The position numbers and the translations under genes are program-made. Of a DNA stretch of 64,000 bases, positions 24,561-36,440 are shown piece by piece. Under the pieces are notes generated by a model. The model ran no database searches. It saw only the letters and a program-made list of their open reading frames with translations, and had not been told where the DNA came from. The stretch covers positions 4,464,001 to 4,528,000 of the forward strand of contig NC_089430.1 of the NCBI RefSeq assembly GCF_026210795.1, given 5' to 3'. Numbering within the stretch: the stretch's first letter is position 1; every line of letters starts with the position of its first letter. The stretch is from Rhizophagus irregularis. Taxonomy: Eukaryota > Glomeromycota > Glomeromycetes > Glomerales > Glomeraceae.

Positions 24561-26205
24561 TCTCATTTCATTCCTTCCATAATTTCTTCTTTTATATAAC
24601 ATGATATGGGTGAATAGTTAATATAAAATTTTCTTAAAAAATCAAGGTAAATGTCTAAATAGTTTACTTATAAATTAAGACAGGTTTTTATGTAAATTTT
24701 GTAAATTTTATTATTTTAATGTATTTTTGTTAATTATTATCAATCATATCGAAATCTTTTTTGACTAATAATATACCACCACATAAATCTCTATATTCTT
24801 TCAGCACCAAATAATCCACATTAGTAGACTTTCCTTAGAAGTATATGACAAGCAAAAGAATTAGAATTAAGACAGTGTTCTAGCAACTAACCTTTTATAA
24901 CTGACCAAGTTCCTTTGATCAGTTGATTGGAGTTTGCAATGGTAAAGTGGGTATAAACCAAATTTTGTTCATATTTTTTAACAAACATGATAAATTCTGC
25001 TTTGCTAGAATATTCCAAAACATTAACTGAATTTGACTTTGTTTAGGTTGTAATACTGAGCCATCATGTTATGTCACTCCTTAATATTAGCACGGAGTTT
25101 ATCAAAAGGTCTTTAAATATTTCTACCATAAGATTACTGTGATAATCAACATGATTTGCTTGCAATATTGGAATTTCAAAATAACATCAGGAACATTATC
25201 CAGGCAACAGCAGTATTGGCGCATTTTATTCCCCTCAATTAAGATGGTTTAATTGATGGATTCTATAATAAAAGAGAATTGGAAATGATTTCGCTAGAGT
25301 TTATTAGAGTTGCTGTTACACATTATAACTCCTTGTGTAGTGGTAAGTCTTCTGTATTGTTGAATATCTAATAAAAATATGAATGTTAACAATCATCTTC
25401 TTTTCATTGCTTGTTAAGAAGTTTTAGTCATGTAATCATATTCCAAGTCATCCATGGAAAAAAGATATGTTAATAAAATTGAAGATAAACCTATTTATTT
25501 ACCTTCAGTTCTATATGATTTTATGTTCATATGACTTGATTGTTGACTTGTGTGTAATATTACCAATTTAGCTAACACTTTTATGTATTGACATTTTGCA
25601 CCGAAACATTTTATTGAAAAATTAGCTTTATTTTAATGCACAAGACCAAAAAACTGGTAAAGACTCCTTTTCATCAGTAAATTTCCCGCTCGCAAATACA
25701 AAGCAACATGAATAATTTTAAGCATTTAAACACATTACAATAATAAATAAATGTAAGTACTTTATTCTACTTAATTTTAATTATAATATTAATGTACTGT
25801 ATCATCATAGTGTATATTTACATATTCACATTTTTTTCTTTAGGATATCCGAATTTGAGATTTCTTTTTAGTAATATTTTTTAAATTAAATAGAAATTCA
25901 TTATGGTAAAATAAAAATGTAACTAACTTGCAATAAATAATACCTATTATGCGAATTTTAAAATACAAATAATACAAATTTACAAGTTTATAACAAATTT
26001 ATTATGAAAACCTTACAAGTTTATTACAAATTAATTACAAATATTGTACGAATGGATGCTCATAATTGTACTAAAATTGTAACATTACATTTTTTCTACG
26101 AAAATCCAACAATAACTTTTTACTGGGCATTAATACTCAAAGTGAATTACTGTAAATCAACTATGATATTTATGATATTTACTGCAACTGATGTAAAGAA
26201 TTTTT
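24561..26205. other. spacer of the inverted duplication, no gene seen
   Basis: Mostly A+T-rich. About 24780-25330 is slightly less A+T-rich and may hold an old degraded insert, but no family can be read from it. Confidence 0.35.
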
Positions 26206-26453
26206 CAACTTTCTTAGTCAAAAATGTAACTAATTTAAGAATTACCATTATTTATACTGCAATACTTTTGATGATTTACTTGAAAAAATGTACACTACAA
26301 TATAAATGATACTATATTAATTCATATTATAGAAATAATTTTGTTGTTAATGATATTTAAATTTAATAAGATAGTTACTATATTAACATAGCAAAATGAG
26401 CATTCATGTATTATATTAAAATTTGTAATGATTTAAAATATGAAAGTAATTGT

Positions 26454-28522
26454 TTAATAAGTTGTATATTGTTCTGATCTATTAACTTCATTTCCATCAT
26501 TATCAAAGTCATCAAGATCATCAAGATTGGATTTCTTTTCTTGTACTAATTCTAATGTTTGTGTCATAATGGCTTTTGCCCTTAATATATCTTTTATTAC
26601 AAATGCTAATGGAGGGTTATTTATCTGGCCAGCAACTTCCTGAATGTCAAAACATTTAATTCGACATATATATCCATTTGGAATATCCATGGTAAGAAGT
26701 TGAAATTGATTAGCATTATGTAACATTCCAACAGTTTGTAATTTTCTAATAATTTGTTCATCACCATTACATTCTTTTACAAGTTGTACCAGCATATCTC
26801 TAAGCATTTTACTTAATTTCAAACAATCTTGAAGATATTTTCTTCCATTTTTTCCCTCCCATTTTCTCCCAGCTTCAATTCCTCCAATTTCTAATCTGTC
26901 CCCTTTTAATCTAAAAATTCCATCACAACTTTTATTATTTTTTCTATCATTAGATGCTGTGCATTTAATACCTTCTCCCCATACCAAATTGATCTTTGAA
27001 TTATGAAATGCTGAATCAATAAGGGGACTCCATATATTATATTGATACCATTCTTCTAATCTTGATAAATCTAAAGTGAAATCTTCATTTTCCCAAAGTG
27101 TGTGTATTATACTGTATGCAAGATGAATATAATTTAAATCAAAATGTTCCTTATTGGAATATAAGGTATTAGCAGGTAAAAAAGGTTCAAAAATGATTTT
27201 TTGAAATGAGGATAAGTCAGTAATAGAATACTTTTTCATAAGATCAGTAAGTGATTTATCAATTTTTGGTACTTTTTGCAAGTTAAAGGAAAATATTTCC
27301 TCCCACTCTTCTTTTTGAAATAAAGATTCTGCTTCTTTATCAACATCATTAATAATAAAGGAATGTAAACATGATTCATATGGTAAATTTTGTGCATATT
27401 TATAAATTACTTTTTCAACAATACGACCAGAAGATTTAAGAGTCCACATTTTTGCTGGGTCTAAGCTATGATAAATAAGATCAAAATTGGTTAAGTTATC
27501 AATTTCTTGCTCATTCTCATTTTCATTATTATAGATAAACTCTTCATCATTTGCATATAGAGTGGATTGATCAGCTTTAGATTGAATAGACTGGATGACT
27601 TTATCATCTGCAGATTGGATGAATTGTCTTCTTATCTGAATTAAAAATTATTAAAAAATGAAAAGATATTAATTGTAAAAGCCTTCTGTCAAATCATTTC
27701 ACATAAATTTTATGTGCAAAAACATTTAAAAAGCATTTAAAAATATTTACATTCTTTCTTGTCATCTGATTTTCATTATAATCTATGGTTTTCCTCTTTC
27801 TTAAATTATGGACTTCACTAGTAGAAGCTGGACTAAATGTGTTAAAAACTGGACTAGATATACCAATTGACTGTAAGTTGTTATATATTAAATGGCTTTA
27901 GTGAATATATAATCAATTACCATTGTCAATAGTGCAAGAATTTGTAATATTACATTCACCTTTTTATGTTCTTTAAAAATTCCTTCCCAGTATATTTTCA
28001 CCCATTTTTCTGAACGCTCTGATTTTACCTATTGCAAGAAATAAAATAAGATATTAGTAGTGTGACATCATTTTATTTAGAATAAAGAAGGTCATAGTTA
28101 ATTTCTCCTCCAAAATTAACAGACCTTTACCAACATGGGTGGTTATCAAGCAAACAAGACAGTAATTCTCCTAATCAGAACACATCCTCATAGAAGTAAT
28201 CCTAACCTTGCAAAATAAAAAATACATACCTTTTTTTTTAAATCCAGCCCAAGGCTCTCTGCTTCTCTTAGAAATTTGAATGCCCAATAATTATCCATAT
28301 TCTTCCAGTCTGAGAATGATGATGAGGAAGTGATCATGTCATCATAGTGTAAATTTAAAAACCCACGGTAGGATTTACTTTTTCGTTCTTTTAAATAAGC
28401 AATGAGAACTGAATTTAAAGATTAATAAATAATTTAAGATTAGCAAATAAACTAAATAAGATTACAAGTCAAATTCAAGACTTACTGTCTTGGCCAAAGT
28501 ATTTCAACTCAGAAGTGCTCAT
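26454..28522 (-). CDS. lineage-expanded protein of unknown function, possible PD-(D/E)XK-like core (copy 2)
   Basis: Minus-strand exons 28486-28522, 28230-28408, 27960-28028, 27751-27870 and 26454-27635; 1587 nt, 528 aa, frame intact. Exons 1-3 have exactly the same lengths as in copy 1 (37, 179, 69). Exon 4 is 33 nt shorter because one Ser-rich repeat is missing and it uses an acceptor 9 nt further upstream (SIGISSP start). Exon 5 lacks about 13 residues of the Lys/Arg-rich insert before GDGIFR and ends early (SEQYTTY), losing the C-terminal 25 residues or so of copy 1. GDGIFR and IEAGRKWEG are conserved. Both copies staying open in all exons suggests purifying selection or a very recent duplication. 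Confidence 0.8.
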
Positions 28523-29232
28523 GTTGATTAAATAAAAGTAAATAATATGAATTAATTATAATTATGTTTTTATTGCAGAAAGTAATATGCATTAATTATG
28601 TTTTTTGGCAGAAAGTTTAGCAGTCTAATGTATATGTGGGTTTTTAAATAAAAAGATTTGCTCTTACATAATCTTTAATAATACTGAATTGATATTACAT
28701 CTTCTTTGTTAATATTGCATTTTTTCAATAATTTTGCGTCAATATTACAAGAAGTAGCTTGATTTAGTAATGATAATCGACTTACTCATTTAGTGTCAAT
28801 TATTTTTATCAAAAAAAGAAAAAAAGATTATTAATATGGCACATATTGATATTATAATGTGATTTGCAATATATCGTAATTTACACATTTTTCCTTTATT
28901 AATCTAGAACATGTAATGCTTCTAATGTACAACACCATTTAGATATTGGTGTATGAATAAGAATGAAAAACATAGAAATCATTGTTTAACTTTGAGTCAT
29001 TTATAAAATGAGGTATAATGCATATAAGTGCATATCATATGAGTAATAAAGTATTCAAGACTGAAATAAGGATCATGTGTGACTTTATATGAACATTTTT
29101 TATTTAATGAATAAAATTTCTAAATTGAAACTTAATGATTAAGAAAAACTAATTGTCATTTGATACCTTGTATGTTTAAGAAAAATATGTTTTATAATTT
29201 GCACCGAGAATGAGGCGCAGTAACGAATTTTG

Positions 29233-29475
29233 GACTTCCCTAGCGTAACCTGAAAAAAATGTCACGAAATGGCCGGCATTACGCAACTTGACTGAAATTA
29301 AGTGTGGCGCACATGTGACTAATAATGTGTGATGAATAAGTTTTTACCTACTCGAAAAAAACTAAGTCCCTCAGATACTTATAGAAAATGGAAGCGCAGT
29401 GGGGTGTGACGGTTGTGACAAAAAAATGTCACGTGATTTTTCGTGACATTTTTTTCAGGTTACGCTGGGGAAGTC
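29233..29475. mobile_element. MULE-type miniature element with 9-bp target duplication
   Basis: 243 bp with terminal inverted repeats of 37 bp (one mismatch), beginning GACTTCCC(T/C)AGCGTAACC. The flanks are a perfect 9-bp direct repeat CGAATTTTG (29224-29232 and 29476-29484). Nine-base duplications are typical of Mutator-like elements. Subterminal GTCACGTGATTTTTCGTGAC gives an extra palindrome. There is no coding sequence, so it would move with a transposase supplied elsewhere. The near-perfect ends suggest recent insertion. Confidence 0.88.
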
Positions 29476-29485
29476 CGAATTTTGA

Positions 29486-30390
29486 CTTCAGAAAGCCTCA
29501 TATAAAAATTATTATGCATATCTTTCAGGGCCGAAATTATAATAATACCAGTAAGCATCTATAAAAGAAAATAGTTTCCTGACTAGATTAGGATTCTCAA
29601 AATAATGGAAAGCAACCCCTGACAAACAACCTTTTGATAAATTATCCATAAAAGAAAAGGTCAACACCCCACATCCAATTTCAAGCTAATACAGTTCTGG
29701 TTAATGACATTTAATTTTTCTTATATAATGGCTCTTTTTTTACAATTTTTTCAGTCACACATTCATAGATTTTTTAGCTTATTTTTCAAATGTATATTTT
29801 AGCTAGAATGATTTTTAAACCAGCTTTCACCATTTTTAATAAAATTATTTTTATAATTTATATTTTTTTTAAAAAAAAAATTAAGGTTCTTTATGACCAT
29901 TATATATACAGTATGAATATAACAGTAATTACCTTAGGAAATTCTTCCATACTGTAAAAATAAAATTTATTTATAATAAATAAAATTAGTTATAAAAATG
30001 CGTACTCCTTTATGATCTTTTAATGAATAATACAATATTTTCATTCAATCATTTTAAAATGAAGTTTAAAATGACAATTTAAGGTTAACAAACGAGTTAT
30101 TAAAGTGAATTACTGTAAACCAACTATTATGATGTAAAGATTTTTCAAATTTCTTAATTAAGTAATCTACATCAGTATGATCCTTACATCCTACTTCACT
30201 AATATGATCTAAGAAAATAATAAACTCATATGAATCCTCATGAATTCTTATAATTTGAATTCATACGGATTCTAACATTTTATTTAGGTACAATTTTTTA
30301 TATGGTATAACCATATAAAAGAAATCGGAACGAATTTTTATATCATGTCTATTTCCCCTTTGCGTCCAATTATTTACATCATTTGTAATA
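29486..30390. other. intergenic, no gene seen
   Basis: A+T-rich, with no supported feature. Confidence 0.4.
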
Positions 30391-30394
30391 GAAA

Positions 30395-30790
30395 GATGTT
30401 TTGTCAAACATCACTTTATTAAATAAAGAATTTCTCATGGAGTTTGGAATTAACAACATTAGTCAAAATTTTAGGATTCATACACTTTTTTTAAACAAGA
30501 AATCCAAATTTCCAATAATTGTTATTTGTTCATTTTTTTGATTTAAATCAAGATAATTTTTGAGTACATACGGAGATACTATATGCTTTGTTTTCTAAAA
30601 TTATCTTACCATCCTTTTTCTTGATTATTTATCAAGAAAAACTTGTACGAAAATATTTTGATCTATCAAGTAAAATAATTGAATATGTATTAACATCATT
30701 TTTATTGGCATAAATCTCTAGTATACTGTATAACCTTTCATAATCATTTAATGAAAGTTCAAATGTGCTTATATTCATGATTTTATTTTA
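30395..30790 (-). pseudogene. possible BTB-domain gene relic
   Basis: Reading on the minus strand from about 30780: MNISTFELSLNDYERLYSIL, then NTYSIILLDRSKYFRTSFS, then KKKDGKIIL, broken by stops and frame changes. Spacing and wording recall the BTB domains abundant in Rhizophagus (HSIILxxRSxYFRxAFS). The 5' half of the domain and any downstream domain are not readable. Tentative. Confidence 0.35.
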
Positions 30791-31614
30791 GACATATTTA
30801 AGTTCATTTTTAATTTTTCTCTTTTAAATCTTTTAAAGTAAAATTAAATGGTGAACTTAATTACGATTCATACAATTACATAGAATTTTGTGATCAACTC
30901 AAAAATCTATTGTAGAGTGTAATAAATTACTTAGTAATATTGTATGTCTCACAACTTAATTTGAGATGATAATACTATAATAATTTATTAGTGTTATAAT
31001 ACGCAGTCTCTTTCAAAGTATCTTATCCTACATATTTTAATGTAAAGTGTTATAATAATAAAATTTCGATCGTAACGTCTTTAAATAAAAACCTTATTCA
31101 CGGCACTCAACGTTCGCATATCGATATCTTTCATAGATCTATCATGATTTAATTTTTTACATCATACATTTTTTTTTAAAAAGTGAGTTAGATAAATTCT
31201 TTTATTTCATGCCTTAAAAAGCGTTTCATGTCAGATGATCACATGATGAGGTTGTGTTTATTTACTGCAAATTTATTCTTTATAAATAAAGAATTATACG
31301 AACAAAGTTGTAGTGAATTAATTCGATATGATGAAAAATCTAAAAGTGTATTCTATAAATCAAGAATGATACTGTATTTTTGCTTCGCACGTGGCATTAT
31401 ACAACAAAAATGTAAATGACGAATACCTATACATTGGAGTATTGGACTATTACCTTTAATTTTAAAAAATAAAGATCAATTAATACTTTTTTTTAGATTC
31501 TGAATAGTAATAATCAAAATGAGAAATGCGAAATATTGTATAGAAACATCATTACTAACAAATATCATTAATATGTAAATCAAAAAAAAAAGAAACTTTT
31601 TTTTTATTTATTTA
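30791..31614. other. intergenic, no gene seen
   Basis: An open frame at 31228-31419 (+, 63 codons) has a plausible composition, but no splice sites or relatives were recognised. Otherwise A+T-rich. Confidence 0.35.
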
Positions 31615-34353
31615 TTAATTATTATTCCAAATATTTTTGATTGCATCCATTAAACCACTATCATCATTCCTTTGACATACTTTAAAATTATTTTTATCAC
31701 TTTTATCATTACATAATTTACACCATTCTATTGGAGGGATCGAAAAGTTTTTGAGTTTTTTAGGTAATTCGATTATTTGACCTATCATACCAATATTTTG
31801 ATGCCACTAAAAAAAAAATATATTATTTTTATCGAATTAATTACTATATGTTAATAAAAATAGAGTGAAAAAAAAAAAAATTTTTTTGATAAATTATAAA
31901 AATATTATGACGTCTCTTACCACTATAGGATTACTAAATGTCCATATCCCAGGATTATCAAGAGTAAATTTTATAAGCGTCCATCTAATAATATTCATAT
32001 AGAAATTTAATATTATTTATTTGATAATTAATCAAACTAACGAATAAAAATTATCATTTTTGATTTTACCCTGATGATGGAACAGTCACTGTATCTCTTT
32101 TGATCGGATTGAAATAGTTTAAATCTGAATGTATGGGCGTTGAATTTGTCCCTTGTCCTAATACCCAAAATTTATGACCATGCTACAAAATAAATAATTA
32201 GATTAATGTAATAAATCAATAATCAATCGATAACTTATCAGAATTTAAAATAATTTACCAAATAAAAAACTTGATCGAGATCATCATTATCTAAAAAAGT
32301 AAAGTAAGAATAAGAAACCTTTTTGATTTAAAAAATTCAATTTTTTATATTAGAAATGTTTGTGACGTCATTAGTATAATACTTACTTTTCAATAATAAA
32401 TCAATAGTTAATTTTCTTTTGAATACATAAATATTCAAATAAAATGGAAAAAATTTTATTTTTCCTTCCAATAATAATTTCAAAGTATTTGTTCTCTTGT
32501 CTGGATTATAAATAGATACGCCCCTATGTACACTATTAATTGATCCATAAAAAAGTTCGATATCATCATTAAAACCTTTATGATTAAAATTCAAAGTTTT
32601 TTGTTCATTAATTTTTTCAATAATAAAATCAAATTCATAATAAGTCGTATTTTCTGGTAAAATTTCTTGAGAGTATGATTTTAAATCAAGAGGATTTAAA
32701 TCAATTAAAGGAAACATCAAAGAAGATTGTTGTAACGTCCAAGATAATGTCGAAGGTAATGATTTATCATTTTCTTTTTTACTATATCGAATTATTGCTC
32801 TAAGTTCTGTCGGAAATAAATTTGACGTAGAATAAGGTGATGTGGAACGAAATGATTTCTTTGCGAATTCAGCGCGTAGATAAAAATTTAAAGTTGATGT
32901 GTATTGAGGGAGACGAATTGGGATTATTGAATATCGTTGTCCTACGTGAATTGGTAAGCGATGGAATTTACTTGAGGGGGTTGTAGGTACACCATCAACT
33001 TCTATTACTTGAAGCATATGTTCATCAATTGAAAGAAAAAATGATGTCATGGCACTAAAAAGTAGTAGTATTTTAATGGTTAAAATGAAAATGTTGAATA
33101 TTAATATTCTTAAATAAACGTATTAGAAATTACCTCGTATTTATTATTCGAAGACGATTTTTTTTGTTAGGTTCAATATAAAATTCTTCAACACTTAATG
33201 ATTCAAAGTTACAATTTTCTTTCTTTATTGGGTCGTCCATACAATTAAAAATTCCTTTACCATTTATTAACCCACTATTAGGAATTGGCTAAAATAAAAA
33301 TTTATATGATTTAATTAAAAAATAAAACTTAATTTGGTATTAGATAATTAAAAAATTCATTATGTTACCTCGAAAATTGATGTGTTATTATTATATCGAT
33401 AATTCTTTAATAGAATCGAAGATTCATCATGATACCAGTCTGATAGAAAAATTGTTTTTTCGTCATCATAATTATAATATCGAGATTCATCCGGATCTTT
33501 CACGATCAATGAACCATATAGTCCATCCGCACGTTGTGTTTCATAATGTGAATAGCTTAAAAAAATAAAAAATAAAAGTCAGGAACATTGTTATAGGAAA
33601 TTAAAAACTCTGCGCCTCATTATCACATTTTACTTACTACCAATAGGTTCCAGGATGTGTAGCTTCGAATTCATAAATAAAACTGCTTCCATTTTGAATC
33701 GGACATTGAGTGACATAAGGAACTCCATCCATGTAAACCGTTTCCTTATGAATCATTCCATGAACATGAATTGTTGTAGAACGACCAATATAGTTTGTTA
33801 TATTAATTCTAACCGTATCTCCTTTATCAACAATTATTTCTGGACCCGGAAATTGATTATTTATTGTATATATATTACGAATGAATCCATCAGGTGATTT
33901 TGTTTCATTGCGAAGAACCAAATTGAATGTCTTGTAATTTTTTATTTTTATTGGTTTTGTCGTTTCAGGTTGTGATTCTTCAAACTGAGAATTTGAAGGA
34001 GTTGACTCTGCTATCTTTTCTGGTGATTCTGAGGGGATTGAATTTGAATTTTGTGAATTTATTTCAGGTTGTGGATTTAAATTTGAATTTGATTGACCAT
34101 TTGGTAACGAAGGTGTTGAATTTGAATCATGATTATTAGGTAATTTTTTTGGTCTATCGTTAATCGTATCTTTTAAAGGAATTTTAGATTCTTTTAAAGA
34201 ACCTTGCTTAGTTTCTTCCACAGGAACATCAATGATCATAATTTCGGTAGATGCGAAAAACCAAAGGATTACAGATAATCCGAGTAAAACTATACTACTG
34301 ACGACAAACAATTTCATTCTCCTTTTAAAAAGAAATTTCTTTTCACCTCTCAT
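31615..34353 (-). CDS. membrane-anchored multicopper-oxidase homologue lacking most copper ligands (pseudoenzyme)
   Basis: Eight minus-strand exons: 33638-34353, 33369-33555, 33134-33288, 32387-33054, 32259-32290, 32070-32182, 31921-31984 and 31615-31806; 2127 nt, 708 aa, every junction in frame. The N-terminus is basic (MRGEKKFLFKRRMK), then a membrane segment (LFVVSSIVLLGLSVILWFF), then a Pro/Ser/Asn-rich stalk of about 90 residues, then the oxidase fold. Motif 1 (HVHG) is intact. Motif 2 reads WYYSHYETQ (first His to Tyr). Motif 3 reads DQVFYLHGHKFWVLG (two His replaced by Gln and Tyr). Motif 4 reads FSNPIVWHQNIGM (the His-Cys-His is gone). Both type 1 His and the Cys are lost, so oxidase activity is very unlikely. 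The intact splicing and frame argue for a retained non-catalytic role, perhaps at the plasma membrane or wall. Confidence 0.9.
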
Positions 34354-35930
34354 TTTTTTGAATCTAATTTTTCTTTTTTTTTGTGATTATCCGAATAAAA
34401 AAAAAAATTTATTTATCGGAAATTCAAATTATTATTATTATTATTTTTTTTTTGTAGTTTGATAGACATTAATTTTTTTTTAGTACATTAGATGACTAGA
34501 AAAAAAAAGGTTTATAAAAACAAACATTTTTAGAAGTTTATGGCTTTTACATTTGTATAAACTTGTTTTTTCATAGTTACATAGCCTAATTTTTAATATT
34601 TTAACATAAGCCTCAATAGAATGAAAAATCAACTTCGTATAAATAACACAACATATTTATATTGGTCGATCATTTACAATTTGTGAAACCGTACGTCGCA
34701 GTCGTCGGACGCAGCTAAAAAAATTTTTTGCTTAATACTAGTTTAGCAAAGATATTTCAAATTCACGAATAAAAATCTTCGGTTGATTATATTTCCTTAC
34801 CTGTTGTTCAGAGAATTATTGATTTATATAGAAATCTTTTAAATTGTAATTAAAGCAATAATAGTAAAAATAACTACAATTTATGGTTAAAAAAAAGCAA
34901 ATAAGATAACCGCAATTGCAACACGACATTAATTTTGAAGATTTTACAATTTTAACTTATCATGCAGAACAAATTTTACTATAATATAAATAGAAAAATT
35001 CTTTAAAAGATTGGTTTCGCAAAGACAGAATTTTCAATCTTTGAAAAAATATATATATTTTTTTATAATATACAGAGGTGAGAGGTCGGCAAAATTATCT
35101 GACCACTTTTTTTTTCCAAAATAACTATACAGATTATCACGATATAAAATAAACATAATTTTGTATTGATAATTACATTATTCAATAAACAAATTTTTAT
35201 GCTTTAATTGCTCCGTGTCATTTCAGAATTTTTTGGAAATATTTAACTATTTATTACATAAATTTTTACAATTTGCATAACAAAAAATTTAAAAGATTTA
35301 AAATACCATAATTCGATCAATATCAATCAGATCATGCTGAATTTACCACCATTTGAATTGTCTTAATGAGACGAATCTAATGAGCTAAAAATTTATGAAA
35401 ATCCAATTACTACAACAAAAGATATCATAGAGAATATCTAAACTCAAATGTCTAGACAATTAAAAGTGTAATTACATGTTAAATATTGATCCCACAAATA
35501 CCGTTCGAATCCTTTCAATGAGACGAATGTAATGAATCTAGAATCATGAGAATCCAATCACTAGATACCAAAAAACACAATTTTTAAATTTTAAACTATG
35601 CAAACCCTACACAAACTTCAAAGACTTAGATAGTATTTACATTTGTATAAAACCCATAATCATAAATAATACTATTCTATAAATCTTTATAAATCTTATG
35701 CAATATTATGTTATTATGTCCTATTAAATTTCATGAAAAAACTACTTGAAAAGTACATTAAGGATGCATAGAAAAATATTTTTCTGAATATTATAAAAAT
35801 CATTTCCACAGGATTGAAGCAGTTATTGTTGCAAATGGGAATAGAATATTATTAAATTTTTATTTAAATTAATAAATATAAACACAATTTTAACTTAAAC
35901 TTTATCTTCAATATATTATATATGTAATTT
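34354..35930. other. intergenic, no gene seen
   Basis: Promoter side of the degenerate oxidase, then A+T-rich DNA. Two similar stretches near 35340-35420 and 35500-35575 (TTTGAATTGTCTTAATGAGACGAA... / TCGAATCCTTTCAATGAGACGAA...) form a weak direct repeat of about 70 bp. No coding signal. Confidence 0.4.
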
Positions 35931-35935
35931 TTTTA

Positions 35936-36440
35936 GCCAAAGGGACGTTTCGCAGAAGGGACGTTTCGCCGAAACCATTTCGCCGAAAGCCATTTCACCG
36001 AATTCCATTTCACCGAAGCCATTTCGCCGAAAATGATAGAAATGATAGAGATTATCACTTTTATTAAAATATTAATCGCGCAATGAAAATAAAATAATGA
36101 TTCTTTTTTATTTATTTATTACATCAAGAACCTTAATAGATATTCTGATTTACACTCGAATATACAAATAATAAATGTAATAATAAAACTTAGACGTTAA
36201 TTCGATTATTGATCGAGCACTTTAAAATTTTCATTTTTTAGTTTCTATTTTACATTCTTTTGCCACGTCACCTATTTTTGCAATAAAAATAAAAATTTAA
36301 ATAAACGTTTAAACAAAAATTTTAAGTGTCTTTCATCTATGATATGATCACTTTAAAGATCCATTCGGCGAAATGGCTTCGGCGAAACGTCCATTCAGCG
36401 AAATGGAATCGGTGAAATGACTTTCGGCGAAATGTCCTGA
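35936..36440. repeat. miniature element with clustered TTTCGCCGAAA palindromes at both ends
   Basis: The left 100 bp and right 80 bp carry many copies of TTTCGCCGAAA or close variants (CATTTCACCGAA, CATTTCGCCGAAA) in opposite orientation. About 300 bp of plain A+T-rich DNA lies between. This is the layout of a non-autonomous element with subterminal transposase-binding repeats. The outermost bases (GGACGTTTCG left, GAAATGTCC right) are roughly inverted; a target duplication is not obvious. Confidence 0.65.

Larger units (their letters stand above)
26210..29475. repeat. right arm of the inverted segmental duplication
   Basis: Reverse-complement partner of 18490-21720. The two arms are separated by about 4.5 kb. 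Intron lengths differ between arms but exon boundaries are the same. Confidence 0.8.

Noticed and set aside
24171-24582. Two open frames encoding Phe/Leu/Ser-rich proteins
   Set aside because: They lie wholly inside the T-rich ACGCGT minisatellite; any frame of that repeat is Phe/Leu-rich and open.
26004-26309. 101-codon plus-strand open frame
   Set aside because: It overlaps the 3' flank of the right duplication arm and is not conserved in the left arm.
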